Shown: positions 13,413 to 13,434 of the stretch, one piece after another
Numbering within the stretch: the first letter of the stretch is position 1
How the letters are laid out: every line of letters starts with the position of its first letter
Origin: Pseudomonadota bacterium
GTDB taxonomy: Bacteria; Pseudomonadota; Alphaproteobacteria; Rhizobiales; Devosiaceae
Length of the DNA: 13,434 nucleotides
Reading direction: 5' to 3'
NCBI GenBank assembly: GCA_023415605.1
Contig: JAEZKB010000272.1
Location: forward strand, 1-13,434
Notes under the pieces: generated by a model
Database searches by the model: none
What the model saw: the letters and a program-made list of their open reading frames with translations, nothing else
Told to the model about the DNA's origin: nothing
Made by a program: the position numbers and the translations under genes

Positions 13413-13434
13413 TCCGGCCGGAAGCACGCTGCCC

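Overview
The window is a high-GC stretch of an alphaproteobacterial chromosome, most likely Hyphomicrobiales (rhizobia-like, possibly the Devosia group). The assignment rests on family content: a gene-transfer-agent (GTA) type terminase, a YcgN-family cysteine-cluster protein, DUF1491, DUF2336, split DUF1214/DUF1254 proteins beside a class A penicillin-binding protein, and a DivJ/PleC-type histidine kinase. No taxonomic search was possible. I see no rRNA, intact tRNA, insertion sequence or CRISPR array.

Region by region. (1) 1-2013: a phage or GTA packaging pair on the minus strand, with a helix-turn-helix/coiled-coil small terminase candidate overlapping the large terminase. A hairpin repeat lies downstream at the window edge. 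A small KTSC-domain gene diverges from the pair across a short region that holds a perfect 14-bp palindrome. (2) 2120-3128: a 68-residue unknown gene whose strong ribosome binding site sits inside an inverted repeat, an intrinsic terminator, and a secreted DUF2147-type protein. Upstream of the latter is a 262-bp gene-free region with an 11-bp-period direct repeat and a 63-nt branched inverted-repeat element. (3) 3129-3635: a YcgN/UPF0260 protein, divergent from (4) 3685-6995: an operon of a class A penicillin-binding protein, a DUF1214 protein and a DUF1254 protein, packed with 3-bp gaps or 4-bp overlaps. (5) 6999-8004: a lipoprotein of unknown role and a tiny upstream gene. (6) 8156-9301: a DUF2336 protein whose upstream region carries two tandem CtrA-like half-consensus boxes. 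(7) 9298-12776: a minus-strand operon of a six-helix PAS sensor histidine kinase, a membrane-anchored protein with two peptidoglycan-binding domains, and a DUF1491 protein. (8) 13068-13361: a small membrane-anchored protein resembling DUF5330, followed by an inverted repeat.

Taken together, this is mainly a cell-envelope and cell-cycle neighbourhood: peptidoglycan synthesis, peptidoglycan-binding, a histidine kinase of the family that feeds CtrA, and envelope lipoproteins or secreted proteins, next to a GTA/prophage packaging remnant or cluster end. I found no convincing new multi-gene system. The points most worth checking are the branched element and operator upstream of the DUF2147 gene, the tandem CtrA-like boxes upstream of the DUF2336 gene, the reversed split DUF1214/DUF1254 pair tied to the penicillin-binding protein, and the isolated terminase pair.
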